The notes: a model not told the origin generated them from the sequence alone. A DNA stretch of 64,000 bases from Pseudomonas sp. PB106 (GCF_009764645.1 NZ_RWIM01000157.1:21625-85624); one strand, 5' to 3'. Counted from the stretch's first letter, positions 25,967 to 35,605 are shown. Made by a program: numbers and translations.

Positions 25967-26040
25967 GATAACCTTGTCCCTTTGTCGTCAACGGTCCCGC
26001 TATTCTAGCGCCGGACCCGCCGAAAAGGTTGATCCTGCTC

Positions 26041-28845
26041 ATGAGCCAAGCCCCCCTCGTCCTGGTGGACGGTTCGTCTTACCTGTACCGCGCGTTTCAC
26101 GCGCTGCCACCACTGACCACCTCCAAAGGCCTGCCGACCGGTGCGGTCAAAGGCGTGCTGAACATGCTCAAGAGTCTGCGCAAGCAGTACCCGGACAGCC
26201 CGTTCGCCGTGGTGTTCGACGCCAAGGGCGGGACATTTCGCGATGAGATGTACGCCGAATACAAAGCCAACCGCCCAAGCATGCCTGACGACATGCGCGT
26301 GCAGATCGAGCCGCTGCACCAGAGCGTGATCGCCCTCGGTTTCCCGCTGCTGTGCGTGGAAGGCGTCGAGGCCGACGACGTCATCGGCACCCTGGCGCGC
26401 AGCAGCGCGGCGGCGGATCGCCCGGTGATCATCTCCACCGGCGACAAGGACATGGCGCAACTGGTCGATGGCCACATTACCTTGGTCAACACCATGTCCG
26501 GTAGTTCGATGGACGTGGAAGGCGTGAAGGAGAAATTTGGCGTCGCTCCGGAGCAGATCATCGATTATCTGGCACTGATGGGCGATTCGTCCGACAACAT
26601 TCCGGGCGTTCCGGGCATCGGCCCGAAAACCGCGTCCGGCCTGTTGGTCGGGGTCAACGGCGGCCTCACCGAGCTGTACGCCAATCTCGACATCGTCCCC
26701 ACCCTGCCGATTCGCGGCGCGAAAACCCTGCCGGCCAAGCTCGAAGAGCACAAGGAGATGGCGTTCCTCTCCTACCAACTGGCGACCATCAAGATCGATG
26801 TGCCGCTGGACATCGAACTCGATGACTTGCAGATGGGCGCAGAAGACCCGGCCAAGCTCTACGAGCTGTACTCGCTGCTGGAATTCAAAAGCTGGATCAA
26901 TGATCTGGATCGCGACGCCAAACGTCTGGAATTGAGCGCAGCCGCCGAGCCTGCGCCGGCCGGCGATCTGTTCAGCGCGCCAGCGGACGAAGCGCCCGCC
27001 GCTCCTGCTGAAGCCGCTTACGAAACCATCCTCGATCAGGCACGGTTCGACGTCTGGCTGGAAAAATTGAACAACGCCAAGCTGTTCGCTTTCGACACCG
27101 AAACCACCGGCATCGACGCACAGCAGGCGCAACTGGTCGGTCTGTCGTTCGCCGTGCAGGCCAACGAAGCCGCGTACATTCCGCTGACCCACTCGTACAT
27201 CGGCGTGCCGGAGCAGCTGGATCGCGACACCGTGCTGCGCGCGCTGAAACCGATTCTCGAAGACCCGAGCAAGCTCAAGGTTGGCCAGCACGCCAAGTTC
27301 GACATGAATATCCTGGCCAATTGCGCCATCGGCGGCGATCAGAACCAAGGCATCACCGTGCGCGGCATCGCCTTCGACACGATGCTTGAGTCCTACGTGC
27401 TCAACTCCACCGCCACTCGCCACGACATGGACAGCCTCGCGCAGAAGTACCTGGATCACACGACTGTGAGCTTCCAGGACATCGCCGGCAAAGGCGCCAA
27501 GCAGCTGACTTTCGACCAGATCGCCCTGGAACAGGCAGGCCCGTACGCCGCCGAAGACGCTGACATCACGTTGCGTCTGCACCAGACTCTGTTCGAAAAA
27601 CTCAGCGCCATCCCGAGCCTGGCCAGCGTGCTGACCGACATCGAGATTCCGCTGGTGCCGGTGCTGGCGCGCATCGAGCGCCAAGGCGCGTACGTTGATG
27701 CGGCACTGCTGGGCGTGCAGAGCATCGAGTTGGGCGACAAAATGGTCGCGCTGGAGCGCGAAGCGTTCGAGATCGCCGGGGAAGCATTCAACCTCGGCTC
27801 GCCGAAGCAGTTGGGCGTGATTCTCTACGAGAAACTCGGCCTGCCGGTGCTGAAGAAGACCGCCAAGGGTCAGCCGTCCACCGCCGAAGAAGTGCTGGCG
27901 AAACTCGCCGAAGACGATCACCGCTTGCCGAAGGTGCTGATGGAGCACCGTTCGATGAGCAAGTTGAAAAGCACCTACACCGATCGCCTGCCGGAGCAGA
28001 TCAACCCGCGCACCGGGCGCATTCACACCTCGTATCACCAGGCTGTGGCGTCGACCGGTCGCTTGTCCTCCAGCGATCCGAACCTGCAGAACATCCCGGT
28101 GCGGACCGCTGAAGGCCGACGCATTCGTCAGGCATTCGTCGCGCCGAAGGGCTACAAACTGCTGGCGGCGGACTATTCGCAGATCGAACTGCGGATCATG
28201 GCGCACCTGTCCAAAGACGAAGGCCTGATGAACGCCTTCCGCAATAATCTCGACGTGCACACCGCCACCGCCGCCGAAGTGTTCAAGGTCGAGCTCAACG
28301 AAGTGAGCTCGGACCAGCGCCGGGGTGCCAAGGCGATCAACTTCGGCCTGATCTATGGCATGGGTGCGCAGAAACTCGGCAAGGACATCGGCGTCGACAC
28401 CAAGACCGCGAAGGCTTACATCGACACCTACTTCGCCCGCTATCCGGGGGTTCGCGAGTACATGGATCGCACCCGCGCGCAGGCAGCGGATCAGGGTTAT
28501 GTCGAGACCTTCTTCGGTCGTCGTCTGTACCTGCCGGAGATCAACTCGAACAAGCCGCAGGAACGCGCCGCCGCCGAACGCACGGCGATCAACGCGCCGA
28601 TGCAGGGCACCGCTGCCGACATCATCAAGAAAGCCATGGTCGCGGTGGATAACTGGCTGGCGACGTCCGGGCTGGACGCCAAAGTCATCCTGCAAGTGCA
28701 CGATGAACTGGTGCTGGAGGTTCGTGAGGATCTGGTCGAACAGGTCAGCGCCGAGATCCGCGTACACATGAGCGAAGCGGCGAAACTGGATGTGCCGCTG
28801 CTGGTCGAAGTCGGTGTGGGCAACAATTGGGATGAGGCTCACTGA
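26041..28845 (+). CDS. polA: DNA polymerase I
   Basis: A 934-residue repair and Okazaki-fragment polymerase. The 5'-3' exonuclease domain (1-290) has LVLVDGSSYLYRAFHALP, DAKGGTFR and EGVEADDVIGTLA; the 3'-5' exonuclease domain (about 335-520) keeps FAFDTETTGID and the DEDx residues; the polymerase domain has LAADYSQIELRIMAHLS, RRGAKAINFGLIYG and LQVHDELVLEV. The ATG at 26041 is preferred to a TTG 12 bp upstream that abuts the AAAAGG. A full-length copy of the family (about 930 residues). Confidence 0.98.
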   Translation: MSQAPLVLVDGSSYLYRAFHALPPLTTSKGLPTGAVKGVLNMLKSLRKQYPDSPFAVVFDAKGGTFRDEMYAEYKANRPSMPDDMRVQIEPLHQSVIALGFPLLCVEGVEADDVIGTLARSSAAADRPVIISTGDKDMAQLVDGHITLVNTMSGSSMDVEGVKEKFGVAPEQIIDYLALMGDSSDNIPGVPGIGPKTASGLLVGVNGGLTELYANLDIVPTLPIRGAKTLPAKLEEHKEMAFLSYQLATIKIDVPLDIELDDLQMGAEDPAKLYELYSLLEFKSWINDLDRDAKRLELSAAAEPAPAGDLFSAPADEAPAAPAEAAYETILDQARFDVWLEKLNNAKLFAFDTETTGIDAQQAQLVGLSFAVQANEAAYIPLTHSYIGVPEQLDRDTVLRALKPILEDPSKLKVGQHAKFDMNILANCAIGGDQNQGITVRGIAFDTMLESYVLNSTATRHDMDSLAQKYLDHTTVSFQDIAGKGAKQLTFDQIALEQAGPYAAEDADITLRLHQTLFEKLSAIPSLASVLTDIEIPLVPVLARIERQGAYVDAALLGVQSIELGDKMVALEREAFEIAGEAFNLGSPKQLGVILYEKLGLPVLKKTAKGQPSTAEEVLAKLAEDDHRLPKVLMEHRSMSKLKSTYTDRLPEQINPRTGRIHTSYHQAVASTGRLSSSDPNLQNIPVRTAEGRRIRQAFVAPKGYKLLAADYSQIELRIMAHLSKDEGLMNAFRNNLDVHTATAAEVFKVELNEVSSDQRRGAKAINFGLIYGMGAQKLGKDIGVDTKTAKAYIDTYFARYPGVREYMDRTRAQAADQGYVETFFGRRLYLPEINSNKPQERAAAERTAINAPMQGTAADIIKKAMVAVDNWLATSGLDAKVILQVHDELVLEVREDLVEQVSAEIRVHMSEAAKLDVPLLVEVGVGNNWDEAH

Positions 28846-28952
28846 GCCATCTGATGTCGGTCTGCCGCGACCTGATGTCGCGGCGGCGCCGGTAAAACCT
28901 GCTTATTTCTAAAAGCGCTTGGGATTATTCCAAAGCTTTTTGAAAAAAATCT

Positions 28953-28980
28953 GAACTAATCTGGAAGGACACCACTCAGA
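28953..28980 (+). promoter_or_regulatory. Candidate AlgU (sigma-22) promoter of ersA
   Basis: GAACTA (28953-28958), 17 bp, TCAGA (28976-28980) resembles the AlgU/RpoE-type consensus GAACTT-N16/17-TCTGA with two mismatches. It is positioned to start transcription at about 28986. Confidence 0.6.
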
Positions 28981-28985
28981 GATAC

Positions 28986-29117
28986 TGAATGGCTGGTGAA
29001 GCCCTTCGATGCTCCTATGTTGTGTTAAGTGTTGGCAGATATCTGAACCCCGCCCTAGCGGTTCGGAACTTAAACCCCGGAATTTCTCCCTCCCCAATGA
29101 AATCCGGGGCTTTTTTT
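28986..29117 (+). ncRNA. ersA: ErsA, Hfq-dependent small RNA at the Spot 42 locus
   Basis: From the predicted +1 about 6 nt after the sigma-22-like -10 to the end of the terminator T run is 132 nt. In P. aeruginosa ErsA is a roughly 132-nt sRNA between polA and engB, transcribed by AlgU and acting on algC and others; location, size, promoter class and terminator all agree here. No ORF lies in the region. The loop segment UGUUGUGUUAAG around 29020-29031 is a plausible unstructured seed. Identity is from synteny and features, not an alignment. Confidence 0.78.
29074..29117 (+). terminator. Rho-independent terminator of ersA
   Basis: CCCCGGA-TTTC / GAAA-TCCGGGG stem followed by CTTTTTTT, ending 10 bp before the engB stop on the opposite strand. 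Confidence 0.9.
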
Positions 29118-29126
29118 GCCTGCGAT

Positions 29127-29771
29127 TTACTCAGCAGGCAATTCAGCACCTTTGTCAGCCAGTTCCATCCAGCCTGCCAATACAGTGTAGGCCTCTTCCA
29201 GGCCCATGCGTTTTGGCGCCGAGAACAGCTGGATGGTGACTTGATCGCCCCAACCCTTGCGGATTTCCGACTGCACTTTGAGCAGGGTGTTCTTGGCTGC
29301 GCCGTAGGTCAGCTTGTCGGCCTTGGTCAGCAGGATGTGCATTGGCATGCCGGCCGCAACGGCCCAGTCGAGCATCAACAGGTCGAAGTCGGTCATTGGA
29401 TGACGGATGTCCATCATAAGAATCAAACCCTTCAAACTCTCGCGGCCACCGAGGTAAGCCTCAAGGTGACGCTGCCAGTGCATCTTCAGCGGGATCGGTA
29501 CTTTTGCGTAACCGTAGCCCGGCAGGTCGACCAGACGGCGATCTTCGTCTAGCTTGAAGAAGTTCAACAGCTGTGTGCGACCCGGGGTTTTCGAGGTACG
29601 CGCCAGGCTGGCGTGAGTCAGGGTGTTCAGCGCGCTGGATTTGCCGGCGTTGGAACGACCGGCAAATGCTACTTCGAAGCCTTCGTCGTCAGGGCATTGA
29701 TCGACTTTGGCGGCACTGAGCATGAATGTGGACTGTTGGCACAGGCCGAGGATGGGATTCTTGAGTTGCAT
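29127..29771 (-). CDS. engB: Ribosome biogenesis GTP-binding protein EngB/YsxC
   Basis: A 214-residue GTPase needed for large ribosomal subunit assembly. G1 is GRSNAGKSSALN, G3 DLPGYGYAKVP, G4 TKADK, with G5 near LFSAPKRMG. The ATG at 29771 gives MQLKNPILGLCQQ, the usual family N-terminus; the upstream extension to 29897 is low-complexity and rejected. Convergent with ersA, divergent from the cytochrome genes. Confidence 0.95.
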   Translation of the reverse strand: MQLKNPILGLCQQSTFMLSAAKVDQCPDDEGFEVAFAGRSNAGKSSALNTLTHASLARTSKTPGRTQLLNFFKLDEDRRLVDLPGYGYAKVPIPLKMHWQRHLEAYLGGRESLKGLILMMDIRHPMTDFDLLMLDWAVAAGMPMHILLTKADKLTYGAAKNTLLKVQSEIRKGWGDQVTIQLFSAPKRMGLEEAYTVLAGWMELADKGAELPAE

Positions 29772-29962
29772 GGGATTTCCGATGTGGGCGGCGCCGGGAT
29801 TGGGCGCGGAACGCGGTGTCGCTTCCGTTTCAGTGACGCCAGTATATAATGCCGCAGATTTTGTGTGTGCTTTGTCCCAGCGTAGGATGAAGTTCACGAG
29901 AGCGACAGACCTTGATTGCGCATTAGAACGCAGAACGCTCTCAACCCTGAAAAGGTCGTTTT

Positions 29963-30253
29963 ATGACGAAATGGCTGCTGGCTGCCGGAGTCTTGATGCC
30001 GCTTTACAGCGCACAGGCTACACAGGATCCGGAAGCTGTGTACAACCGTGTTTGTGGTGCCTGTCATTCCGGCCAACTACCCATGGCGCCCAAAAGAGGC
30101 GATCAGGAAGCTTGGACGCCGAGGTTGGCGAAAGGTATGGGGACGCTGGTGCAACACGTGACCCAGGGTTTCAAGGCGATGCCGCCGCGTGGTTTGTGCA
30201 TGGACTGCAGTGCCGAGGATTACCAAGCCATCATCCTTTGGATGAGCGAGTAA
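29963..30253 (+). CDS. Cytochrome c5-like monoheme protein
   Basis: A 96-residue periplasmic cytochrome: signal peptide cut after YSAQA, heme motif CGACH near residue 31, MPPRGLCMDC near the C-terminus giving the axial Met and a C-x2-C pair that forms the disulfide of class-c5 proteins. It precedes cytochrome c4 by 43 bp. A small electron carrier to terminal oxidases is likely. Corresponds to PAO1 PA5491. Confidence 0.9.
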   Translation: MTKWLLAAGVLMPLYSAQATQDPEAVYNRVCGACHSGQLPMAPKRGDQEAWTPRLAKGMGTLVQHVTQGFKAMPPRGLCMDCSAEDYQAIILWMSE

Positions 30254-30296
30254 ACCCGGTCCATAACTTAACCCTTAGCCGTAGTTGGATTAGCTG

Positions 30297-30914
30297 ATGA
30301 ACAAATTGATCGTGAGTCTGCTGTTGACCGTGGGAATCTCTGGCTTCGCCCATGCTGCCGGTGATGCCGCAGCGGGCCAGGCGAAAGCCGCCGTTTGCGG
30401 AGCCTGCCATGGCCCGGACGGGAACAGCATGGCGCCAAACTTTCCGAAACTGGCCGGTCAAGGTGAACGCTACCTGACCAAGCAATTGCACGACATCAAG
30501 TCGGGCAAGCGCACCGTACTGGAAATGACCGGCCTGCTGACCAACCTGAGCGATCAGGACCTGGCCGACATCGCTGCCTATTTCGCCAGCCAGCAAGGCA
30601 GTGTCGGCGCCGCCGATCCGAAGATCGTCGCTCGCGGTGAAGCCCTGTTCCGTGGCGGTAACCTGGAAAAAGGCCTGCCAGCCTGCACCGGTTGCCACTC
30701 GCCGAATGGCGCCGGCAACGCCGCCGCCGGCTTCCCGCACCTCGGTGGCCAACACGCTCAATACATCGCCAAGCAACTGACCGACTTCCGCAAGGAAGAT
30801 CCGGCGGCCGGGCGCAGCAACGACGGCGACGCAATGACCATGCGCACCATCGCCCGCAAACTGAGCGACGAAGACATCGCCGCGGTTGCCAGCTACATTC
30901 AGGGCCTGCACTAA
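30297..30914 (+). CDS. Cytochrome c4 (di-heme)
   Basis: A 205-residue periplasmic di-heme cytochrome with signal peptide (cut after FAHA), two CXXCH motifs (CGACH near residue 34 and CTGCH near 131) in two similar domains, each with a Met ligand (GLLTNL upstream region; NDGDAMTMRTIARKLSD). It shuttles electrons to cytochrome oxidases such as cbb3 and aa3. A terminator follows at 30992. Confidence 0.94.
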   Translation: MNKLIVSLLLTVGISGFAHAAGDAAAGQAKAAVCGACHGPDGNSMAPNFPKLAGQGERYLTKQLHDIKSGKRTVLEMTGLLTNLSDQDLADIAAYFASQQGSVGAADPKIVARGEALFRGGNLEKGLPACTGCHSPNGAGNAAAGFPHLGGQHAQYIAKQLTDFRKEDPAAGRSNDGDAMTMRTIARKLSDEDIAAVASYIQGLH

Positions 30915-30991
30915 GGCCAGCGGATCGAGGTCTGCAGGGGGTGGACATCTCCTGCAATGTTAACGCTCGATTAATCCGTCGCAGCAAGTAT

Positions 30992-31021
30992 AAAAAGGGT
31001 GGCTTTGGCCGCCCTTTTTTG
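30992..31021 (+). terminator. Rho-independent terminator after cytochrome c4
   Basis: AAAAGGGTGGC / GCCGCCCTTTTTT stem (one G-T pair) with a 4-nt loop and T run. Confidence 0.85.
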
Positions 31022-31114
31022 TGGCCGCTGCCGTTACACTACAGCACTCATGCCCGCCAGGATCTGTCTGAAAACAGGTCGCGCGAGGCGACCCAAATTG
31101 TCCAGGAGTAAAGC

Positions 31115-31756
31115 ATGCGTAATCTGATCATCAGCGCCGCCCTCGTCGCTGCCAGCCTGTTCGGCGTGACCGCTCAAGCCGCCGAAGCACCAGCCGCCCC
31201 TTACGTCGAGCTGGCTAACCCGGTACCGGTTGCAGAGCCTGGCAAGATCGAAGTGGTCGAGCTGTTCTGGTACGGCTGCCCGCACTGCTACGCCTTTGAA
31301 CCGGTGATCAACCCGTGGGTTGAGAAGCTGCCATCCGACGTCAACTTCGTGCGTATCCCGGCGATGTTCGGCGGCCCGTGGGACGCTCACGGCCAAATGT
31401 TCCTGACCCTCGAAGCCATGGGTGTCGAGCACAAGGTTCACGCCGCCGTATTCAACGCAATTCAGAAAGAACACAAGAAGCTGACCGACAAGAACGACAT
31501 GGCTGACTTCCTCGCCACTCAAGGCGTGGACAAGGACAAGTTCCTTGCCACCTTCGACTCGTTCGCGATCAAAGGTCAGATCGTCAAGGCTCGCGAACTG
31601 GCGAAGAAATATGAAATCACTGGCGTGCCAACCATGATCGTCAACGGCAAGTACCGTTTCGACATCGGCTCTGCCGGTGGTGCCGAGCAAGCGCTGCAAC
31701 TGGCTGATCAACTGGTCGCCAAAGAGCGAGCGGCCACCAAGGCAGCCGCCAACTAA
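31115..31756 (+). CDS. dsbA: Thiol:disulfide interchange protein DsbA
   Basis: A 213-residue periplasmic oxidoreductase that introduces disulfides into secreted proteins. Signal peptide cut after AQA; the active site is CPHC at residues 55-58 in FWYGCPHCYAFEP; the cis-Pro loop is TGVPTMIVNGKY near 169-180. CCAGGAG lies 6-8 nt before the ATG. 15 bp before the next gene, probably co-transcribed. Confidence 0.96.
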   Translation: MRNLIISAALVAASLFGVTAQAAEAPAAPYVELANPVPVAEPGKIEVVELFWYGCPHCYAFEPVINPWVEKLPSDVNFVRIPAMFGGPWDAHGQMFLTLEAMGVEHKVHAAVFNAIQKEHKKLTDKNDMADFLATQGVDKDKFLATFDSFAIKGQIVKARELAKKYEITGVPTMIVNGKYRFDIGSAGGAEQALQLADQLVAKERAATKAAAN

Positions 31757-31770
31757 GCGCGGCAACCGCC

Positions 31771-32649
31771 ATGCGCCGCTGGAAGTCTGAACGCATCGTT
31801 GGCCTGCATGATCCGCAGGTCAACGAGCATCACCTGGCGTCAACGGGCCTGCCAGCAGACCATCGTCTGCGCTTGCTCAGTTTCAACATCCAGGTCGGCA
31901 TCAGCACCGAGCGCTATCGGCATTACCTGACCCGCAGCTGGCAGCATCTGCTGCCGCACACCGGGCGCTCAGGCAATCTGCAAAAGATCGGCGACCTGCT
32001 TGGCGACTTCGATCTGGTCGCCCTGCAGGAAGCCGATGGCGGCAGCCTGCGTTCAGGCTACGTCAATCAGGTCGAACACCTGGCCCATCTCGGCGCCTTC
32101 CCCTACTGGTATCAACAACTCAATCGCAACCTCGGTCGACTGGCCCAGCACAGCAATGGCGTGCTCAGTCGCCTGAAACCGTGGGCGATCGAAGATCATC
32201 CGCTGCCCGGCCCGAAAGGTCGCGGCGCGATCCTGCTGCGCTTCGGCGAAGGCCCGGAAGCGCTGGTGGTGGTGATGATGCACCTGGCCCTCGGCGCGCG
32301 TACGCGCAGCCTGCAACTGGGCTACATTCGAGAGTTGATCGGCGGCTATAAACATCAAATATTGATGGGTGACATGAACACCCACGCCAGCGATCTGCTA
32401 CAACAGTCACCGTTACGCGATCTCGGTTTGCTGGCTCCGCAGGTGGAAGCGACATTCCCCAGCTGGCGCCCTCAGCGTTGCCTTGATCATATTTTGCTCA
32501 GCCCGACCCTGACCCTGGAAAAGGTCGAAGTGCTGGCCCAACCGATTTCCGATCACCTGCCGGTCGCGGTAGAGATTCGTCTGCCGGGTTCGCTCACGGC
32601 CGATGCATTGCCCGCGATGAGTCCTGCCCCTCGCGGAACCCCTGAATGA
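31771..32649 (+). CDS. Endonuclease/exonuclease/phosphatase family protein
   Basis: A 292-residue protein of the EEP fold with its landmarks in order: LLSFNIQVG (Asn), VALQEAD (metal-binding Glu), HSNGVLSRL, MMHLALGARTRSLQ (His), LMGDMNTH (Asp-x-Asn) and SDHLPVAVEI (Asp-His). No signal peptide. Substrate (nucleic acid, phospholipid or other phosphodiester) cannot be decided. Located between dsbA and the GGDEF gene, overlapping the latter by ATGA, as in PAO1 PA5488-PA5487. Confidence 0.9.
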   Translation: MRRWKSERIVGLHDPQVNEHHLASTGLPADHRLRLLSFNIQVGISTERYRHYLTRSWQHLLPHTGRSGNLQKIGDLLGDFDLVALQEADGGSLRSGYVNQVEHLAHLGAFPYWYQQLNRNLGRLAQHSNGVLSRLKPWAIEDHPLPGPKGRGAILLRFGEGPEALVVVMMHLALGARTRSLQLGYIRELIGGYKHQILMGDMNTHASDLLQQSPLRDLGLLAPQVEATFPSWRPQRCLDHILLSPTLTLEKVEVLAQPISDHLPVAVEIRLPGSLTADALPAMSPAPRGTPE

Positions 32650-34721
32650 GCGACGAAGCCCAGCGCTGGAAAGAGAAGTACCTCAAAAGCATCGAACAGC
32701 AGGACAAACTCGAACGCCGCTGGGCCGCCCGGCTCGACTTGCTTCGACGTGGTCTGGTACGCAGCACGCTGGCGGCTGAGGGCACCGACAAGGTCGTTGA
32801 TCAGTGCATGAAAGAGATGCGCGATGTGGTGCGCACCGACGACATGGACGCTGGCCTCGCCGCACTGCTGCCGCGCCTGGAAAAAGCCGTGCTCGATTCC
32901 GAGCAGCGCCGCGAAACCCGCATCGATCAGGTCAGCACCGCACTGACCTCGCTGGTCAGCCAGTTGCAGGCGTTGCCGCTGCCGCGTGAAGTCGCCCAGC
33001 CGCTGAAAAAATTCGCCAAGCAACTGGATAGCCGCGTCGGTTCGGCGCGGGAAATGCCATTGCTGCTGAGTGAGCTCAGCGGCTTGCAAGGCAAGGCGTT
33101 GAGTCAGCTGGAAACGCCCGCCGAACCGGGACGCCCGGGCTTGCTGCAGCGTTTGTTTGGGACTCGTGACAACGAAGAAGCGCCAGCTCCGAACGCAGAA
33201 GCACCCGTGCTGGCGCCGGTAACGCGTGAAGTGCAAACGCCAGCCGCGTCAGAAGCCGAGCCAGAACCAGCGCCCGCGCAGACTGCCGCTGTTGCAGCGC
33301 CGGTCATCGCCGCTGCCGTTATCAAACAGCCCGAGCCCGCGACTGAGGCGCCCTCGCCGCTCTCAGAGCACCAGGCGGAACCCGACGTAGCTGCGTTCGA
33401 ACCACCTACCATTGCCCGCGAAGCAGAGGATGTTGCGGCTGAAGCAGCGACCGACGAGGCAGAGAATGCAACAGTCACTGCGCCAAGCGCCGCCCCGACG
33501 CCGACAATGGCCACTAGCTTCAACCCCGACGAATTGATCCACCCCGGCGACCCGTCGCCGCTGATTCTCGACAGCCTGCCCCTGCCCGAACCGATGGCAC
33601 AGGCCTTGGCAGCCATCGACCCGGAACAATCCGAGCACGATATCCTCTTCGCCCTGCCGGATTCCCCGGAGCCGTCCTACAGCTCCGTGGCCAAACACAT
33701 CGAAGACACCCTGATCGGTCTGCTCGACGACCTGACCCTGCCCGAGCGCCACCGTCCGCAAGCCGAAGCGATGCGCGAGCGTCTCAAACACGGCTTGAAC
33801 TGGTACGAACTGATCCCGATCCTCGACGATCTCGCAACATTGATGCTAGCGATCACCGACAGCGGTCAGCATGAATTTGAAGCCTATCTGCAACAGCTCA
33901 ACGAACGCCTCGAAGCGTTCCAGAGCAATCTGCAAGCCGCCAGTGAAGGTCACGCTGACAACAGCTCGGCAGCGCGGGCGATGGACACACAGATCCGTGA
34001 GCAGGTAGACGGTTTGCAGACCAGCGTCCAGGAAGCGGCGGATCTGGATGACCTCAAGCAAGTGCTCGAAAACCACCTCGAAGGCCTGCTCGGCACCATG
34101 GATCAGCACCAGAAGCAGCGCGACGCTCGCGAGCAGGAAGTGGCGACACGGCTCAAAAGCCTGTCCGAGCGCGTGGCGCACATGGAACAGGAAGCCCAGG
34201 GTTTCCGTGAACACCTGGAAGTCCAACGCCAGAAAGCCATGATCGACCCGCTCACCGGCCTGCCCAACCGCGCCGCGTGGAGCGAACGCCTCGAACAAGA
34301 AATCCAGCAGTGGCAACAACACGGCAACACCCTGAGCCTGGCCATGCTCGACCTCGATCACTTCAAACGGATCAACGACAACTATGGCCATCTGGCCGGC
34401 GACAAAGTGCTGAAGATCATCGCCACCGTGCTGCGCAAACGCCTGCGCGGTTCCGATTTCATTGCCCGTTTTGGCGGCGAAGAATTCGTGCTGTTGTTGC
34501 CGGCCACGCCGCCAGCGGTCGGCGCAAAACTGTTGGAAACGTTGCGCGCGGCCATCGAAGCTTGCCCGTTTCACTTCAAGGGCGAGCGCGTGACCATCAC
34601 CATTTCCATGGGGCTGGCCTCATTCCGTGCCGGAGAACACAGCGATCTGGTATTGAAAAGAGCCGATCAGGCGCTGTATCGGGCAAAAAACGCGGGACGT
34701 AACCGGGTCGAGCTGGGCTGA
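32646..34721 (+). CDS. Diguanylate cyclase (GGDEF), DgcH-like
   Basis: A 691-residue protein making cyclic di-GMP. No membrane segment or signal peptide is evident. Residues 1-165 are helical; 170-300 is a low-complexity Ala/Pro/Glu linker; 330-530 is helical with coiled-coil character; the C-terminal GGDEF domain begins at DPLTGLPNRAAW (about 530) with active site RFGGEEFVLLLP (about 608-620). RGSD five residues before GGEEF is an intact inhibitory I-site. The start overlaps the preceding stop (ATGA). Position matches PAO1 PA5487, named DgcH in the literature. Active-site integrity suggests a working cyclase. Confidence 0.92.
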   Translation: MSDEAQRWKEKYLKSIEQQDKLERRWAARLDLLRRGLVRSTLAAEGTDKVVDQCMKEMRDVVRTDDMDAGLAALLPRLEKAVLDSEQRRETRIDQVSTALTSLVSQLQALPLPREVAQPLKKFAKQLDSRVGSAREMPLLLSELSGLQGKALSQLETPAEPGRPGLLQRLFGTRDNEEAPAPNAEAPVLAPVTREVQTPAASEAEPEPAPAQTAAVAAPVIAAAVIKQPEPATEAPSPLSEHQAEPDVAAFEPPTIAREAEDVAAEAATDEAENATVTAPSAAPTPTMATSFNPDELIHPGDPSPLILDSLPLPEPMAQALAAIDPEQSEHDILFALPDSPEPSYSSVAKHIEDTLIGLLDDLTLPERHRPQAEAMRERLKHGLNWYELIPILDDLATLMLAITDSGQHEFEAYLQQLNERLEAFQSNLQAASEGHADNSSAARAMDTQIREQVDGLQTSVQEAADLDDLKQVLENHLEGLLGTMDQHQKQRDAREQEVATRLKSLSERVAHMEQEAQGFREHLEVQRQKAMIDPLTGLPNRAAWSERLEQEIQQWQQHGNTLSLAMLDLDHFKRINDNYGHLAGDKVLKIIATVLRKRLRGSDFIARFGGEEFVLLLPATPPAVGAKLLETLRAAIEACPFHFKGERVTITISMGLASFRAGEHSDLVLKRADQALYRAKNAGRNRVELG

Positions 34722-34822
34722 GCAAATTGTTCCATTTTGTTTAATTCCGCCCGCTGACCGTCGAGGCGCAAGGCAGTACGTTACACTGTTGCATTATTGT
34801 CTTGCGTGTATTGCCTTCTGCC

Positions 34823-35605
34823 ATGAAATTCTTTGCCCTTCTCGCTTCGCTGCTCGTCCTGGCCGGTTGCGCCAGCGGTCCGCGCTACGACACCAGCCAT
34901 CCTTCGGCCAATTACGACAGTCGCATTCAGTTCGTGATCGTCCACTACACGTCGACGTCGCTGGAGCGCTCGCTGCAACTGCTGACCCACGGCGAAGTCA
35001 GCAGCCACTACCTGATCGGCGACGACAAGGGCGGCACCATCTACAAGCTGATGGACGAAAACCAGCGCGCCTGGCACGCCGGCGAAAGCCAATGGCAGGG
35101 CCGCACCTGGCTCAACTCCAGCTCGATCGGTATCGAAATCGTCAATCCGGGCTTCAAGGACACGCCGACCGGGCGCCTCTGGTATCCGTACAGCGAAGCG
35201 CAAATTCAATCGCTGATCGCCCTGCTCAAGGACATCAGCAAGCGCAACGGTATCAGCCCGCGCCATATCATCGGCCATAGCGACATCGCGCCGCTGCGCA
35301 AACTTGATCCAGGCCCATTGTTCCCATGGAAACGCCTCGCCGCTGAAGGCTTGGGCGTGTGGCCAAACGAAGATGCGGTCGCGCGTCAGCAGATGCTGTT
35401 CAACAGCGGCGAACTGCCGAGCATCAGCTGGTTCCAGGCGCAATTGGCGCATCTGGGCTACGACACGCCACAGACCGGCGAACTCGACGTAGCCACACGC
35501 CACGTCCTCGGCGCTTTCCAGATGCATTTCCGCCCTTCGCGTTTCGACGGCGCGCCGGACGCGCAAACCGCGGCACTGCTGCTGGTACTTAATCAGACAA
35601 AATAA
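34823..35605 (+). CDS. N-acetylmuramoyl-L-alanine amidase, AmpDh2-like lipoprotein
   Basis: A 260-residue zinc amidase cleaving peptide from peptidoglycan in the periplasm. Lipoprotein signal LLASLLVLAGC (Cys near 17); amidase_2 domain with zinc ligands in FVIVHYTS and IIGHSDIAPLRKLDPG; a C-terminal peptidoglycan-binding domain (about 195-260, AQLAHLGYDTPQTGELD). The ATG at 34823 is chosen because the signal peptide starts there. Likely outer-membrane anchored and involved in wall recycling and beta-lactamase control. Counterpart of PAO1 ampDh2. Confidence 0.93.
   Translation: MKFFALLASLLVLAGCASGPRYDTSHPSANYDSRIQFVIVHYTSTSLERSLQLLTHGEVSSHYLIGDDKGGTIYKLMDENQRAWHAGESQWQGRTWLNSSSIGIEIVNPGFKDTPTGRLWYPYSEAQIQSLIALLKDISKRNGISPRHIIGHSDIAPLRKLDPGPLFPWKRLAAEGLGVWPNEDAVARQQMLFNSGELPSISWFQAQLAHLGYDTPQTGELDVATRHVLGAFQMHFRPSRFDGAPDAQTAALLLVLNQTK

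Noticed and set aside
26005..28842. Very long open frame on the minus strand antisense to polA (945 codons)
   Set aside because: It is the mirror of a high-GC gene with third-position bias; the translation is His/Gln/Arg/Val-rich low complexity with no domain, and PolA on the plus strand is unmistakable.
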